Shown: positions 27,243 to 37,391, counted from the first letter of the stretch. The stretch: 64,000 nucleotides of DNA from Emticicia sp965283955 (GCA_965283955.1 CBDIQW010000002.1:62001-126000), one strand, 5' to 3'. Made by a program: numbers and translations. The notes: generated from the sequence alone by a model not told the origin.

Positions 27243-28214
27243 TTAAGAGGATTCAACAGTTGAATATACATTCTCAAAATTATCGATAGCTAAATCATCT
27301 TCGTTTACACAAAATGTTAAAAGACCTGCATCATTCCAACACATTTCACATTCATCAATTGAGTCAATTACAAGTAAAACATGCCATTTTTTTAAAAGAT
27401 TTTGATAGTGACTTCGATTATTAACAAAAATAGGGTAAAAATCAATTAAGTCTTCCATATTTTTGACTATTGATTTTAAATCTTCATTATTGGGGTCATC
27501 AGCTAATCTTTCATCCCAGTAAGTCCATCTCTCAAATGTATCTTTACCTTCTAAATGGAAATCATAACCGAAAAGCTGACTTTCCAAAGTGGTAAGATTA
27601 CCCTTTTCCATTATGGCACTTACTAGAGGGCTTCTACTAATCCATTGAGGGTTTCCGCCAATTCTTCTATCGTCTAAAAACAAGTGCTCCAGCCTTTTGT
27701 AACTATCTTTATCAAAAATTTCAGTTCCAAATTCCTCTATAATCAATGTGTGAAGTAAGTTGGTGTCAATTGTTGCAATTAACTCAAAATCTAATTTGAA
27801 GGCTGGAAATGGCTCTCCAAATTCATGAAATTCAAATTGGTTTTTAGGCTCGAATTGTCTAAGTTCAGTCAATTTGCCGTTGAAATAAAGAACCTTATAA
27901 TCATATTCGTCATCTAAAAGTTGAAAAAAGTATAGAACTCCAGTTTTGGGTAAATTTTGTATAACTTCATATTCTAAATCAGCCAAGTTAATTTGAGCAA
28001 CAAATTGTAATAAGTATCCATTTTTTGAAAGTGGATATTCATAATTAAGAGGTAAATCAGGTAAACCACCAACTCTTGAATTTCCTACATTTGAGTAGTC
28101 TTCCTTATTTTTTAAAACTAATCTATATGCTTCTTTATAAGTATCAATAACCCGACTTATCGTGTCTTTATTTATATTTGATTCGATTAAAAGTTGTTCT
28201 AATTGCTCTTTCAT
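27243..28214 (-). CDS. DUF1963 / YwqG-like protein
   Basis: 323 aa from ATG 28214. The pattern VGGLPDLPLNYEYP, LLQFVAQINLADLE, GVLYFFQLLDDEYDY, and later IGGNPQWI and WHVLLVIDSIDECEMCWNDAGLLTFCV is that of the DUF1963 (YwqG) family, found in many polymorphic-toxin and immunity contexts. The frame is open through the attC upstream, but the ATG 17 bp from the R' box is the natural start. Biochemical role unknown; SUKH-like immunity functions are a possibility by context. Confidence 0.8.
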   Translation of the reverse strand: MKEQLEQLLIESNINKDTISRVIDTYKEAYRLVLKNKEDYSNVGNSRVGGLPDLPLNYEYPLSKNGYLLQFVAQINLADLEYEVIQNLPKTGVLYFFQLLDDEYDYKVLYFNGKLTELRQFEPKNQFEFHEFGEPFPAFKLDFELIATIDTNLLHTLIIEEFGTEIFDKDSYKRLEHLFLDDRRIGGNPQWISRSPLVSAIMEKGNLTTLESQLFGYDFHLEGKDTFERWTYWDERLADDPNNEDLKSIVKNMEDLIDFYPIFVNNRSHYQNLLKKWHVLLVIDSIDECEMCWNDAGLLTFCVNEDDLAIDNFENVYSTVESS

Positions 28215-28230
28215 TAAATTTTTGTTCTCG

Positions 28231-28319
28231 TTCCAACGACCGCAAATAAGAAGATGGGCATTGGATTTTGAGTTTATTAATTGATTTATCAAACTTTTAC
28301 TTATTTGCTCGTGTTGGAG
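28231..28319 (-). other. attC site, family C
   Basis: R' GTTGGAA and R'' CTCCAAC. Inner arms GCAAATAAG and TTATTTGC. Confidence 0.85.
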
Positions 28320-28629
28320 ACAAACCAACTTTGCGAACCGTTCCGATTTGATGTCCACCAACAACGCTGCGTGCTAAGATGAAAAAAATCGTAGAAACTG
28401 CTCTGAGTGTCTGTCGCCAAGCAGGTTGAAGACCCTTTGGATAACTCGCTAATCTCCTGTCCGAAGTGAATTTTCAAATTGAAAGGTCTTTTTTGTTGCA
28501 CGCCCGCACTCGCCACGTTGCTCGATACTCAAGCTGTTATTTTAAAGAACTATATTTTTTGTAAAACTGCTGAAAATGGAAGAATTATGCAAATAAAAAC
28601 TTTCAAGTTAATTTTAGTTGCATACAACT
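28320..28629 (-). repeat. Cassette 3' segment, type II, diverged
   Basis: It starts as type II (CCGATTTGATGTCCACCAAC). After GTCGCCAAGCAGG it has unique sequence with an AGGTCTTTTTTG tract (28484-28495). The end keeps TAGTTGCATAC. Confidence 0.6.
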
Positions 28630-29723
28630 TTAATTTACCATTCCAGAAATTCCTGAATAGAAAACTGCATTATTATCATCAATAACAGTAGGCGAAGCCC
28701 AAACATCATCTTCAGTTTCAAATTCCCATACTTTCTTTCCAGTTGATGCATTATAACAGTATACTTTATTGTCTTTGCATCCAAAGTAAACAAAGCCATT
28801 TGCAACGGCAGGCGACCCATAAATTTGAAGTGTAAGTTGGTCACTCCATTTTAACTTTCCATTATCCGGCTCAAAACAATAGATTTTCCCATCAATACCG
28901 GTAAGATATAGCAAATTATTGGATACGATAGGAGAACTTCTTATATCAATTCTTGTTCCATATTTCCATTTTAAATCGCCAGTTTTACTTCCAAGTGCAT
29001 ATAGACTGCCATCATCGCTACCAAAATAAACTGTATTATTATATATAGTTGGTGATGATTGAACGTCATTGTTTGTTTTAAATTTCCATTGAATTTCACC
29101 ATTTTCAGCGTTTAATGAATATAAATAATCATAACTTCCCCCAAAAAAAATACTGTTTTCAGAAAAGGCAACTGGTGCAAAAAAATTTCCAAAATCTATA
29201 ATTGACTTTTCCCATTTTTTTTTATCTCTTAATAAATCATAAGCAAACACTGTGGCAAGTGAATTTCCATACAAAACTCCATCATTAATTACAATTGAAC
29301 CTCTAACTTCAAGTTCCTTTATTTGTTTCACTAATTTACCAGTTTTAATATCCAAACCAATAATTGAGTAATTCCCATTTGTATAAAGTACATTATTATA
29401 AATGGTGGGGAAGCTATTGGATTATAAGCTTCAACATAATATTCCCAAACTTTCTTTCCTGTATTTACCTCCAATGCTGTTATATAAGCATCTTGATAAA
29501 AATAAACTAAATTATCATATATAGTACACGAATTAGTAAATTTATCTTTTGTTTTATATTTCCATTTTACTTCACCTGTTTTCGCATTTAAAGCATATAA
29601 ATTATCATCATAACTGCCAATGAATACTAAATGGTTGGCATTTTTAGGTTTTGGGTCAATGATAGAACATGATAAAATTGTTACTGATATTAGAATGTAC
29701 AACAGTTTATTAAAGTTTCTCAT
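28630..29723 (-). pseudogene. PQQ-like beta-propeller lipoprotein, frameshifted
   Basis: About 364 aa across two frames. The N-terminus is a lipoprotein signal (ISVTILSCSIID). Repeats of the type DDNLYALNAKTGEVKWKYKT, ENSIFFGGSYDYLYSLNAEN and DGKIYCFEPDNGKLKWS are the blades of a PQQ-type propeller (WD40-like beta sheets with AxDxxTGxxxW). A single shift in a CCCC run near 29410 moves the frame at NPIASP. It was probably a surface-exposed binding or scaffold protein, as in BamB-like families. Seven or eight blades can be counted. Confidence 0.75.
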
Positions 29724-29751
29724 GTTGATTTATTTGAATTTTTCTTTTCAA

Positions 29752-29829
29752 TTCCAACTAATAATTGGACGAAGTGCTTCATTCATTATAAGAACTGATT
29801 AACAGCTATTTAACATGAAGCGGTTTGAA
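29752..29829 (-). other. attC-like site, family H (degenerate)
   Basis: R' GTTGGAA is intact; the R''-like box is TTCAAAC. Inner arms GCTTCAT and ATGAAGC. The first 26 bp match the half-site at 58009. Confidence 0.5.
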
Positions 29830-29913
29830 ATTTGATTAAAAACTCATTCTTTTTAAGAACTTGTTGCAATAGTATTAAATTGTGTTTAAAATTGCAAGTG
29901 AAAGTATTAAATA
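29830..29913 (+). promoter_or_regulatory. Leader of the antisense TA cassette
   Basis: 84 bp between the degenerate attC and the first plus-strand gene. AT-rich and presumably carrying the promoter for the three genes that follow. Confidence 0.3.
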
Positions 29914-30138
29914 ATGAAGCAGAAATACGTTAAAGAAGAGACAATCTTACGAAAGTGGGAGATAGATGGGCATCCAAATTACTTTTTTGGAGAAGACAAG
30001 AAATTATATCATGTAGTTTATCGTTACCATTTGAAAGAGTGTAAGCAGATTCTAAAAGGCTATTCATTAGGCTATATACTAGATAGTAAGTTTTATACTT
30101 TGAAAAAGTTAAAACCATTGATTAAAAATAATTATTAA
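29914..30138 (+). CDS. Hypothetical protein of TA-linked cassette
   Basis: 74 aa, starting RKWEIDGHPNYFFGEDKKLY. This opening resembles short Bacteroidota proteins with a WxIxGHxNYxFG motif that may be small nucleic-acid-binding domains. It lies 1 bp before the antitoxin start, in the reverse orientation to the rest of the array. It might be a third component of the TA locus or a separate regulator. Confidence 0.5.
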   Translation: MKQKYVKEETILRKWEIDGHPNYFFGEDKKLYHVVYRYHLKECKQILKGYSLGYILDSKFYTLKKLKPLIKNNY

Positions 30139-30139
30139 G

Positions 30140-30364
30140 ATGGAAGCAGTTACAAAATTGAACTCAATGCAGATGTTTATGTTAAAAATCTTTGACAGAC
30201 AACTGAATAGTAAGCAAGAGCAAGAAATAAAGCAACTATTAGCAGAATATTTTGCTAAACAAATTGATGAAGAAATGGATGAGATTTGGGAGACAAGAGG
30301 CCTAACCCAGAAAGATTTGGATAAAGCACTTAATACACATAAACGAACGAAATACACTCATTGA
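30140..30364 (+). CDS. Antitoxin-like protein
   Basis: 74 aa, helical and charged (MLKIFDRQLNSKQEQEIKQL, QIDEEMDEIWETRGLTQKDL). The last two-thirds resemble the small antitoxins that precede PIN-type toxins in Bacteroidota. It overlaps the toxin by 1 nt (TGATG) as co-translated TA genes do. It should bind and silence the PIN protein and repress the operon. Confidence 0.65.
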   Translation: MEAVTKLNSMQMFMLKIFDRQLNSKQEQEIKQLLAEYFAKQIDEEMDEIWETRGLTQKDLDKALNTHKRTKYTH

Positions 30365-30768
30365 TGAGATTAGTTATTGACACGAACTGTTTGCTTGTAA
30401 GTATTCCCAAACTTTCAGAGACAAGATGGCTTTTTGATGGGCTACGCTCAGGTATTTTTGAGTTTGGAATTACAACTGAAATTTTAGAAGAATATGAAGA
30501 AGTTATTGGTGATTTCTATTCTCCAAACATAGCTCATAATGTTGTTGAAATGTTACCAAATTTAAAGAACTCCATATTGATAACACCCTATTATTATTGG
30601 GATTTGATTACCATAGATAGAGATGATAATAAATTTGTTGATTGTGCAATTGCTTGCCAAGCCGACTATATAATTACTCACGATAAACACTTTAAAGCTC
30701 TTCAAAAGATTGCTTTTCCAAAGGTCAGATGTTTAAAAATGAATGACTTGAAAAAGCTATTATTTTAG
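30364..30768 (+). CDS. PIN-domain toxin (VapC-like)
   Basis: 134 aa, PIN family. The first acidic residue is in RLVIDTNCLLVS (Asp near residue 6), then EILEEYEEVI (Glu near 43), and DRDDNKFVDCAIACQADYIITHDKHFKAL (Asp residues near 85-105) completes the four-acid Mg-binding RNase site. It is translated from the plus strand, antisense to the array. TA modules in integron arrays typically carry their own promoter and stabilise the array. Confidence 0.85.
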   Translation: MRLVIDTNCLLVSIPKLSETRWLFDGLRSGIFEFGITTEILEEYEEVIGDFYSPNIAHNVVEMLPNLKNSILITPYYYWDLITIDRDDNKFVDCAIACQADYIITHDKHFKALQKIAFPKVRCLKMNDLKKLLF

Positions 30769-30782
30769 TTATCATCCCCTCA

Positions 30783-30870
30783 TTCCAACCAAAAGCATTG
30801 AGATGGTTGGGTTTTAAAGTTAATATATTGATTTATGATTACTTACCTTTTCTTAATGCGGCTGTTGGGA
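30783..30870 (-). other. attC site, family B
   Basis: R' GTTGGAA and R'' TCCCAAC. Inner arms GCATTAAGA and TCTCAATGC, with an extra A in one arm as in known attC sites. Confidence 0.87.
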
Positions 30871-31094
30871 CGCACGAATGATGGCAAGCAACGCAGGGAC
30901 GCAGTCCCAAGTTGATTTTGAAAACCAACCAAACAGAAACAAATTTAGTAACTATTTGGAGAAAAGCAAGCACTTCTTGAAAAAAGGTAGTAGCTGTCGA
31001 CCGAGAAGTTGAAGACCCCTTGAAATCGCTCTAATATCTTGTCGGCGTGATGTTTGAAGTTCTTTGAACAGACCAAAAAAAACTTACTATCAAA
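30871..31094 (-). repeat. Cassette 3' segment, type III
   Basis: Hairpin GGGAC (30896) / GTCCC (30904). Landmarks AACAGAAACAAATTTAGTAA, GTAGTAGCTGTCGACCG and GAAGACCCCTTGAAATCGCT, with GCTCTAATATCTTGTC. Confidence 0.72.
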
Positions 31095-31682
31095 TCAAAG
31101 CTCTTCATTTATACTGATTTTGTTAGTATTTGCGTTAAAATGGAAATGTTGAACATTTGTCTCAAACCACCCATGAAATCCAGTAACCCAAAAATTAACA
31201 TATTGTCTTTTAATTTCATGGGGGTCAGTTTCAAAATTAAAGAGCTGCATCCATAAAATTAGGTCTGTATTTTCGTTTATGTAGGCTAATATTTGTCCAT
31301 CAAATTTTCTCAAATCTTTATTCCATTTGGGGCAATATTTTAAGAAATACTTATTTTGACGCCTCACTTGTTTCTTGTAAATTCTTAACTCTTTTCGATT
31401 CCCTTCTTCTCTAAGTCTTTCAAAAGTCGATTCTTGTGTAAAAGTATGGAATTGTTTAGAGGCATTACAACTCTGTATATAAAGTTCTTCTACTGCTCTT
31501 TGTGCAATAATACTATCAACTGTTTTGAATTGTTTGTTTTTGAAATGAGCAAATTCTGAAAATTGTTTTTTACTACTTTTTTCACTAAAAAGGACAAATG
31601 TTCTATCCCCAATTTTTAGAAGCTGGTTATCTTGGTTTTGAGAAAAACAAGAGAAAGTTAGGAGGATTAGAAAATATCTCAT
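31095..31682 (-). CDS. Secreted hypothetical protein
   Basis: 195 aa with a short signal peptide (MRYFLILLTFSCFSQN). The mature part is rich in charged residues (KKQFSEFAHFKNKQFKTVDS, RKELRIYKKQVRRQNKYFLK) and contains two conserved Trp-rich stretches (YCPKWNKDL, NFWVTGFHGWFET). No family is recognised. The ATG at 31682 is 11 bp from attC R'. Confidence 0.6.
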   Translation of the reverse strand: MRYFLILLTFSCFSQNQDNQLLKIGDRTFVLFSEKSSKKQFSEFAHFKNKQFKTVDSIIAQRAVEELYIQSCNASKQFHTFTQESTFERLREEGNRKELRIYKKQVRRQNKYFLKYCPKWNKDLRKFDGQILAYINENTDLILWMQLFNFETDPHEIKRQYVNFWVTGFHGWFETNVQHFHFNANTNKISINEEL

Positions 31683-31692
31683 TTTTAAAAAA

Positions 31693-31780
31693 TTCCAACG
31701 GCACGCAAGTGCGATGCTGGGGATTGATTTTTGGTTAACTAATTGATTTTAAGGCGTTTACGCACTTGCCCGTGTTGGAC
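31693..31780 (-). other. attC site, family E
   Basis: R' GTTGGAA and R'' GTCCAAC. Inner arms GCAAGTGCG and CGCACTTGC, perfect, as at 24997. Confidence 0.87.
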
Positions 31781-32072
31781 GCAAACTAACTTTGAGTGCC
31801 AACGCCTTCAAAGTGTCACCAAGATAGATGCGAGCTATGATATAAAAATCATAGAAACAGCTCTGCCTAAATGTCGCTGACCAAATCTGCATACCAAGTT
31901 CTGAAAAAAGAAAATGAAAAGCAAAAGAATTTATTGTTCGGAGTGAAATTTGAGAAAATACCACGCATTAAAAATGTCGCCGAAAACTATGCGTTTGAAA
32001 TTTTGCGTAGAATTAACGATTAAAAACTTCGCTTTTGTCTTGTTGCAAGTGCCTCTTTTCTACAAATTTATT
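31781..32072 (-). repeat. Cassette 3' segment, type II
   Basis: Landmarks AACTTTGAGTGCCAACGC, AAAGTGTCACCAAGATAG and ATTTATTGTTCGGAGTGAAA. Ends with TTGTCTTGTTGCAAGTGCC, as does the segment at 40795. Confidence 0.68.
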
Positions 32073-32642
32073 TCACCAAAACTTCCACCATGGTTTACTT
32101 TTGTTTGGTAAATTTACATTACTATTGACATCTCCTCTTAATCTGTTCCATAATTCTTGTTCAGATGGGGAAAAATTAGAATTAATTTGAGTTTGATTTA
32201 TGTCTTTCTTTTCCTTTTGTTCTAAAAACTCTTTTAACTTGCCTTCGTCATCATATTCTTTAGATAAAAGCAGATATCTATCGGTCATTTTTTCTTGAAT
32301 ATCTTTTTTAGGTTCAAAATCATCCTTCTCACATTCATTCTCATCATCATAATTATACATGAAACCTTCTAAGTCATAATGTAAATAGATATTATCGTCG
32401 TTGAGAGTTAAATATCCTTTCCCTGTAACCATGTATTCACCAGCACTGGGTAAGTTTAAGTCAATAAAAATAACTTCTTCTAAGTTAAAATAGAGTTCAT
32501 TATATTCTGACATTATACCATCTATAAATGGAACAATATGAGCCTCATCATTTCCACAATTGAAATCAAGTGTTATTTCCTTTCCCGCTTTGAGAAGTTG
32601 ATTTAATTGATTTTTTAACCAGTATTTATTTGCTTTTATCAT
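32073..32642 (-). CDS. Hypothetical protein, second gene of a two-gene cassette
   Basis: 189 aa, acidic (DLEGFMYNYDDENECEKDDF; LLSKEYDDEGKLKEFLEQKE) with a Trp-rich C-terminus (KPWWKFW). No family is recognised. It overlaps the DUF6915-like gene by 17 bp, so the two are coupled. Confidence 0.55.
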   Translation of the reverse strand: MIKANKYWLKNQLNQLLKAGKEITLDFNCGNDEAHIVPFIDGIMSEYNELYFNLEEVIFIDLNLPSAGEYMVTGKGYLTLNDDNIYLHYDLEGFMYNYDDENECEKDDFEPKKDIQEKMTDRYLLLSKEYDDEGKLKEFLEQKEKKDINQTQINSNFSPSEQELWNRLRGDVNSNVNLPNKSKPWWKFW

Positions 32643-33231
32643 ATTCTTGTAGCCAAATTAGTTCGTTTCTATCAGGAAAAACCTGCCATTTATGATTAAA
32701 TCTATATTTTTGTAGAATGTTGTTAACGGTCTGTTCAGCGGGTAAGGAGTTTATTAACAATAATGCTTTGTCTAATCCATATATTTTTTCAACCAAATGT
32801 ACACCAAAATTACTGCAAGTAATTAGCATTGAAGATTTACAGCCAGAACGAAGATAAGGTTTGTATATAAAATCTTTTAAGTCTGTATCTGTAATGTCAG
32901 GAATTACAAAGTTATCAGGTAAATCGAAGTTGATAAACCAATCATTCAAAGTTGGTACAAAACCGCTCAAATCTTCTTTACAATGCTCAGCAGCAATATC
33001 TCTTACTAAAATTGTCTTTTGGTCAGTATTTATTATGTAATGTCCAAATAGTGAAATACAAATTTCTATTCCGTAAAGATTATGTAATAATATTCGATGC
33101 TTAGAATGAAAAATAAATAGCTTACTGCAATCAATGAAATTATGGATGTCAAAATAGTCTTCTGGACTTCCGCCAAATTTTCTTTTTGATATTATGCAGT
33201 GTTTCCAAACATCCATTTCATTTTTCTTCAT
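32626..33231 (-). CDS. DUF6915-like protein, first gene of a two-gene cassette
   Basis: 201 aa. The N-terminus MDVWKHCIISKRKFGGSPEDYF, HNFIDCSKLFIFHSKHRILL and GLDKALLLIN follow the pattern of DUF6915 proteins. The ATG at 33231 shares its last base with the attC R' box (GTTGGAATG), so the start codon is built at the recombination site. Function is unknown. Confidence 0.6.
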   Translation of the reverse strand: MKKNEMDVWKHCIISKRKFGGSPEDYFDIHNFIDCSKLFIFHSKHRILLHNLYGIEICISLFGHYIINTDQKTILVRDIAAEHCKEDLSGFVPTLNDWFINFDLPDNFVIPDITDTDLKDFIYKPYLRSGCKSSMLITCSNFGVHLVEKIYGLDKALLLINSLPAEQTVNNILQKYRFNHKWQVFPDRNELIWLQEYDKSK

Positions 33232-33307
33232 TCCAACCAAAAGCATTGAGATGGTTGGGTTTGTAGTTAATTTATTGATTTTCAATTATTTACCTTTTCT
33301 TAATGCG
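33231..33307 (-). other. attC site, family B, interrupted by IS110-like DNA
   Basis: The site is intact from R' GTTGGAA through GCATTGAGATGG to CTTAATGCG, and is cut there at 33307. The other family B sites continue GCTGTTGG. The missing part is replaced by the IS110-family DNA. Confidence 0.8.
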
Positions 33308-34332
33308 AATGATGTACGCATAAAATCTAAGATACTGATAATCAAACATTTACAAAATTAGGATTTATACCTAAATCATCAGTAGTAATGCCAAATTTAA
33401 GTATGTTTTTTTGAATTTTCTTAATTTGACTCTCTTTTAATTTTTCGATACTTGTTTGAGTTTTATTTTCTTCAAACTCTTCTTTTTTAACTATCATATT
33501 GTAAGTGATGACCGCCACCTTTCGAGCAGTTGCTGTTACTGCTTTAATTCTCGAAGTACGATAGGCTATTTTATGGAAAAAGTTAGTGAGTGGATTCGGC
33601 TTTTTGATGTTCCCAATGGCATTGGCAACCATTCTGAAAGTGATAGGCAGTGAAGATTTATTTTTGAGTGTTTTTTTAGAAAGGATTTTTCCTCCCGAAG
33701 ACTTGTTGTTTGGAGTAAACCCAAGCCACTTGGCAAATGCTTTAGCTGAATGAAACTTGTGAATCTCCTGCCCTACTTCGGCAATGATATTCAGCAGTGC
33801 ATCTTTTCCCATGCCTGGAATTTGACCAAGATTAACACCGAAAATTTTGAGGGCATATTTTTCGATGTCAATTTTAGGTGCATTCCTGCTTCTGGAGTCT
33901 TTGGGATTGTACTTTTGTTTGCCACTTAGATTTTGGGTAAACTGCATAAAAGATTCATCGAGTTGTTTATCCAGCAGGGCTATTTCTTCTTGAATTTTCA
34001 TGTAAATTCGGTACGAACTTCTGATTTCGAACCGAACATTCTCATTCCAATTGCCTTTGAGCAGTTGTGCGATTTCTGTTTTGGGCTTTTTGCATGAATA
34101 ATGGCACAGTTCGGCAAGTTTTTCGGGATTTTCCTCCCCTTGACAAATAGCTTGCACGATGCTCATACCTGATTTTGACTGAGTATCTCCCAAAGCAGCA
34201 TCCAATCTGACGTTGATATTACGTAGTGATTTTTGGATTCGACGAATGTAAGTGGCAGCATCTTCGATGAGCGACCTTCTCATTCTGACCAGCGAACGAA
34301 TTTTGGTAGAAAAGGCATCAGTAATGAAAATT
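33308..34332 (-). mobile_element. IS110-family element, 5'-truncated
   Basis: The left junction is inside an attC. The right part is cut by the Tn3-family inverted repeat at 34333, so the transposase lacks its N-terminus and the bridge-RNA region of the element is probably lost. Elements of the IS1111-attC group are known to insert in attC sites of integrons. Confidence 0.72.
33342..34332 (-). pseudogene. IS110-family transposase, N-terminal DEDD domain missing
   Basis: The frame is open from the Tn3 boundary at 34332 (TDAFSTKIRSLVRMRRSLIE) to 33342, about 330 codons. The C-terminal Transposase_20 domain is complete: LGQIPGMGKDALLNIIAEVG, FHSAKAFAKWLGFTPNNKSSGGKI, and FRMVANAIGNIKKPNP with the Ser-dependent catalytic C-terminal region. 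The RuvC-like DEDD domain (about 110 aa) is missing. Loss by the adjacent Tn3 transposition is the simplest explanation. Confidence 0.8.
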
Positions 34333-34381
34333 GAGGTTCTTATAGTAAATAGCCGAAAAATTAACCTTTCAAACTAATTAT

Positions 34382-37300
34382 TTAGTTGGTTTTAGGATTT
34401 CTCAAAGGTCTTAATCCATTATCTTCTAATTTAATTTCAGAATTAAACGTATATTTTCCAAGCCGATTAATATGTTCAAACGGTGCAGGTGAAATGTGTA
34501 CAAAGTCATCTTCTTTAAGCGGTTGGCCGCCCATTTCAAATCCTTCTTTTTGAAGTTGTTTTAGAACTTCTTGAATATAAACAGTATTCCAAACCGTAAC
34601 GAAATTTGTAAGCAAATTGAGCATTCTTGCAGTAATTTGTTGCTCATTTTCCTGTTTTTTACGGATAATACCATCCCCCCCGAACCATAAGTAAGACCGT
34701 AGATTATGTAATTGCTCACCTTTGTTTAGCTGTGTATTAATTCGATGTCTGAGTGGTAAATGGAGCAGATATTTGAAAATAAAAATAGTCTTACACAGTT
34801 GCCCATAAGTTTGTAAAACATACATGAGATTGTTTTGTCGTGGATAGGCTTGCAATTTGCTGATTAGTAAAGATGCCGAAACTGTACCCGTCAATATGGA
34901 TGCAGCCACTCTCTGCAATTCATCTATATTGCTTTTGAGATAGTCAATACTGACAGTACCAGTAAATTTTAATTCAGGATAGTCCAATTCTACGTTTTGG
35001 TTGGCTATTTTGATTTTGTAAAGTCGTTGATTCTTAATATCTCGAATTCTGGGGGCAAAAGTTTTGCCTACCAAATCGAATAAAGCAAAATTCAAGTCAG
35101 TATAACCATGTGTGTCTGTGGTATGTTCAAGGATATTGAGGTCTGTTTCATTGGTAAGAATTTCGTCCAAAACATACGTGGCATCACGTTCATTGGTCGG
35201 AATCACCTTTGAACCATACTGACTGTATTGGTCAGCAGTATGGGTGTAAAATGTAATACCTTTGCCATAGCCAAAGTATTTGGGAAGGGCTGTTGCATTT
35301 CTAATTTTACCACTTGTTGCAAATCTTTGTCCATCCGAAGATGATAGTGTTCCACTACCCCAATAAGCACTCAACCATTGTTTTGAGTGAAAATTAACCA
35401 ATAAATCGTTTGCTTTTTTGATGTTTTCGTCTGAAAAATTATTATTTGCCACCCACCAAAGCGAACGATAATCAATTTCGGAAGAACGATCGGACCGCCG
35501 ATGCGGCTAAATCCATCAACGAAAGATTGCAAGCATTCGACAAAAGTGCTGCATAAATCATTGCTTGGCTTTGTGCTGAATTCGTTTCAGCATTCTCTGA
35601 AAATTCTTTGGAGTAGTTTACCCAACTATCCACCTCTCTAATCATTTCAACAATGCCTACTTTGGGCAATCGAATTTTGATTTGCTCCTTTAATTCTTTA
35701 ACAGAATCGTTCAATGTTTCTGCTTCAAGAGGTGGTACAATCAACACACCATCTTCAATTCTGATTTCAACACCACTTTTCAGTAAGTATTTAAGAGGTG
35801 GCAATAGTTCTTTAAATTCTGTAACTTTTTCATCAATTCTTTCAATCAAATCTAAACCACCAAATGGTAAACTTATTTGCTTAGAATCTATCAACCAACG
35901 CTGTTTAGGGATTAAAAAGCTATTGAAATCGGCATATTTTCTTGATAATTCTATGAAAACATCTCCAGATAAAAGCCTATCCCGGAGTACCAATAGTACA
36001 CAAAGTTCGTAGGCTTGATTTTGAATGGACTCTCCTTCAAACACCACTTTTTGCCATGTTTGACTAATGAAATTTGTTGGTGCAGATTCAGGTATTTTCC
36101 GTTTCATCCCACTTTGCAATTCTTTCACGATAGCAAGACCTTTTTCAAAATTATCTTTGTTAAAAGCCATTTTGAAATCAATCTGTTGGAGTAATTTAGG
36201 TGTAAATTGTTTAAAACGACCGTAAGATTTGATTAAAAAATGGAGATAGGATTGCTCCAAAGGCTTATTTATCTTCAAAATCGTATCAATAGCTTCTTTG
36301 ATTTGCTCTTTGGATAGATTTTCAAATATTTTTTCTCTCAGTAAATTATTCTCTATACTATCATCTAAAAGCATTTCGGATGCTTTTGTAAGGGTACTGA
36401 CTGCTTGTTTTTGTGTTTTTATTGAGTTTATCTGATAAAGTTCATGGGCTTTTTTTGCTTCTGAAATAGCATGAATCCAAAAGCTTTGATACATAGAAAT
36501 GACCGTATCAGTCATTTCTAACAAGGTTTCTCGTAAAAAACAAACTAAGGCGGGGTGCCGTTTTGGGCTTGACATTCTTTGTAAATATTGATTGGTGTTA
36601 TTACGAACCACATTTGCCAATTTCTTTTGACGATTCACAGGTATCATTGTCAAATCCCATTGATGAACAAACATTCCCTTCAAAAAAGCTATTTTTTCAA
36701 GTGCCTCATTGATACTTTTTGCTGTACTTGAAACAGGATAATTGCTTAACCAGCGATGTTTGGTTTGTTTGAGAAGTGTATCAAAAACCAACAGGTTGTC
36801 TAATGTTTTTTCAAACTCGGTAGTCCAGAAGTTAGATAGGCGGCCATAGGTTTCTTGATGGATTTGTTCCTCAATCCCCAGTACAATCCTTTCTAATGTT
36901 CCAATACTTGGACGTATAATCTTATCTTGGAGCAATTTGTTACATAGTTTTTCTAAAAGCCACCTTTGATTGTCATGTTCCATTCCTTGATGAACGAGCC
37001 ATTTTTCTATCATTGGAGCATCCATAGGTTGCCATTTTCGGAGCTGGTAATGTTTTAGAATTTGTTGTAAATGCTCTGTTCTTATTTTTCCATGTTGCGT
37101 ATAGTCTTTCAAATTAATAGAGTCAGAACCTTTTGGGTTAATTTGCTTTAAAACAAATTTGACCAAAATAGCAGGAGTTATCATTTCCCAATCGCCGGGT
37201 AAGTAGCCAATATAACGAAGTAATCCAATTTGAATAAAAACAGCTACTCTGTTTAGTGTTCCATAAAAAGATTCAACGATAGGTTTATCTTCTCTCCGAA

Positions 37301-37391
37301 TGTAAAAGTATTGTTGCATAATAGAATCATCAATGGGTGGAAAGCCATCAAAAGCTATCCGTTCTTGTTGCGTTAAAAAGGAAGATGCCAT
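34382..37391 (-). pseudogene. Tn3-family transposase, frameshifted
   Basis: About 1000 codons in two frames. The first (37391-35472; MASSFLTQQERIAFDGFPPI, then IRREDKPIVESFYGTLNRVA) contains the N-terminal DUF4158-like domain and part of the core, ending DLAASAVRSF. The second (from about 35490; YRSLWWVANNNFSDENIKKA, then WGSGTLSSSDGQRFA, DTHGYTDLNFALFDLVG and LVGKTFAPRIRDIK) carries the DDE core ending NGLRPLRNP. One indel near 35490 separates them. If not a sequencing error, the element cannot transpose autonomously. Confidence 0.85.

Noticed and set aside
28215..28364. N-terminal extension of the DUF1963 gene through attC.
   Set aside because: The open frame through attC is shared by unrelated cassettes and lacks conservation; the ATG at 28214 fits the family start.
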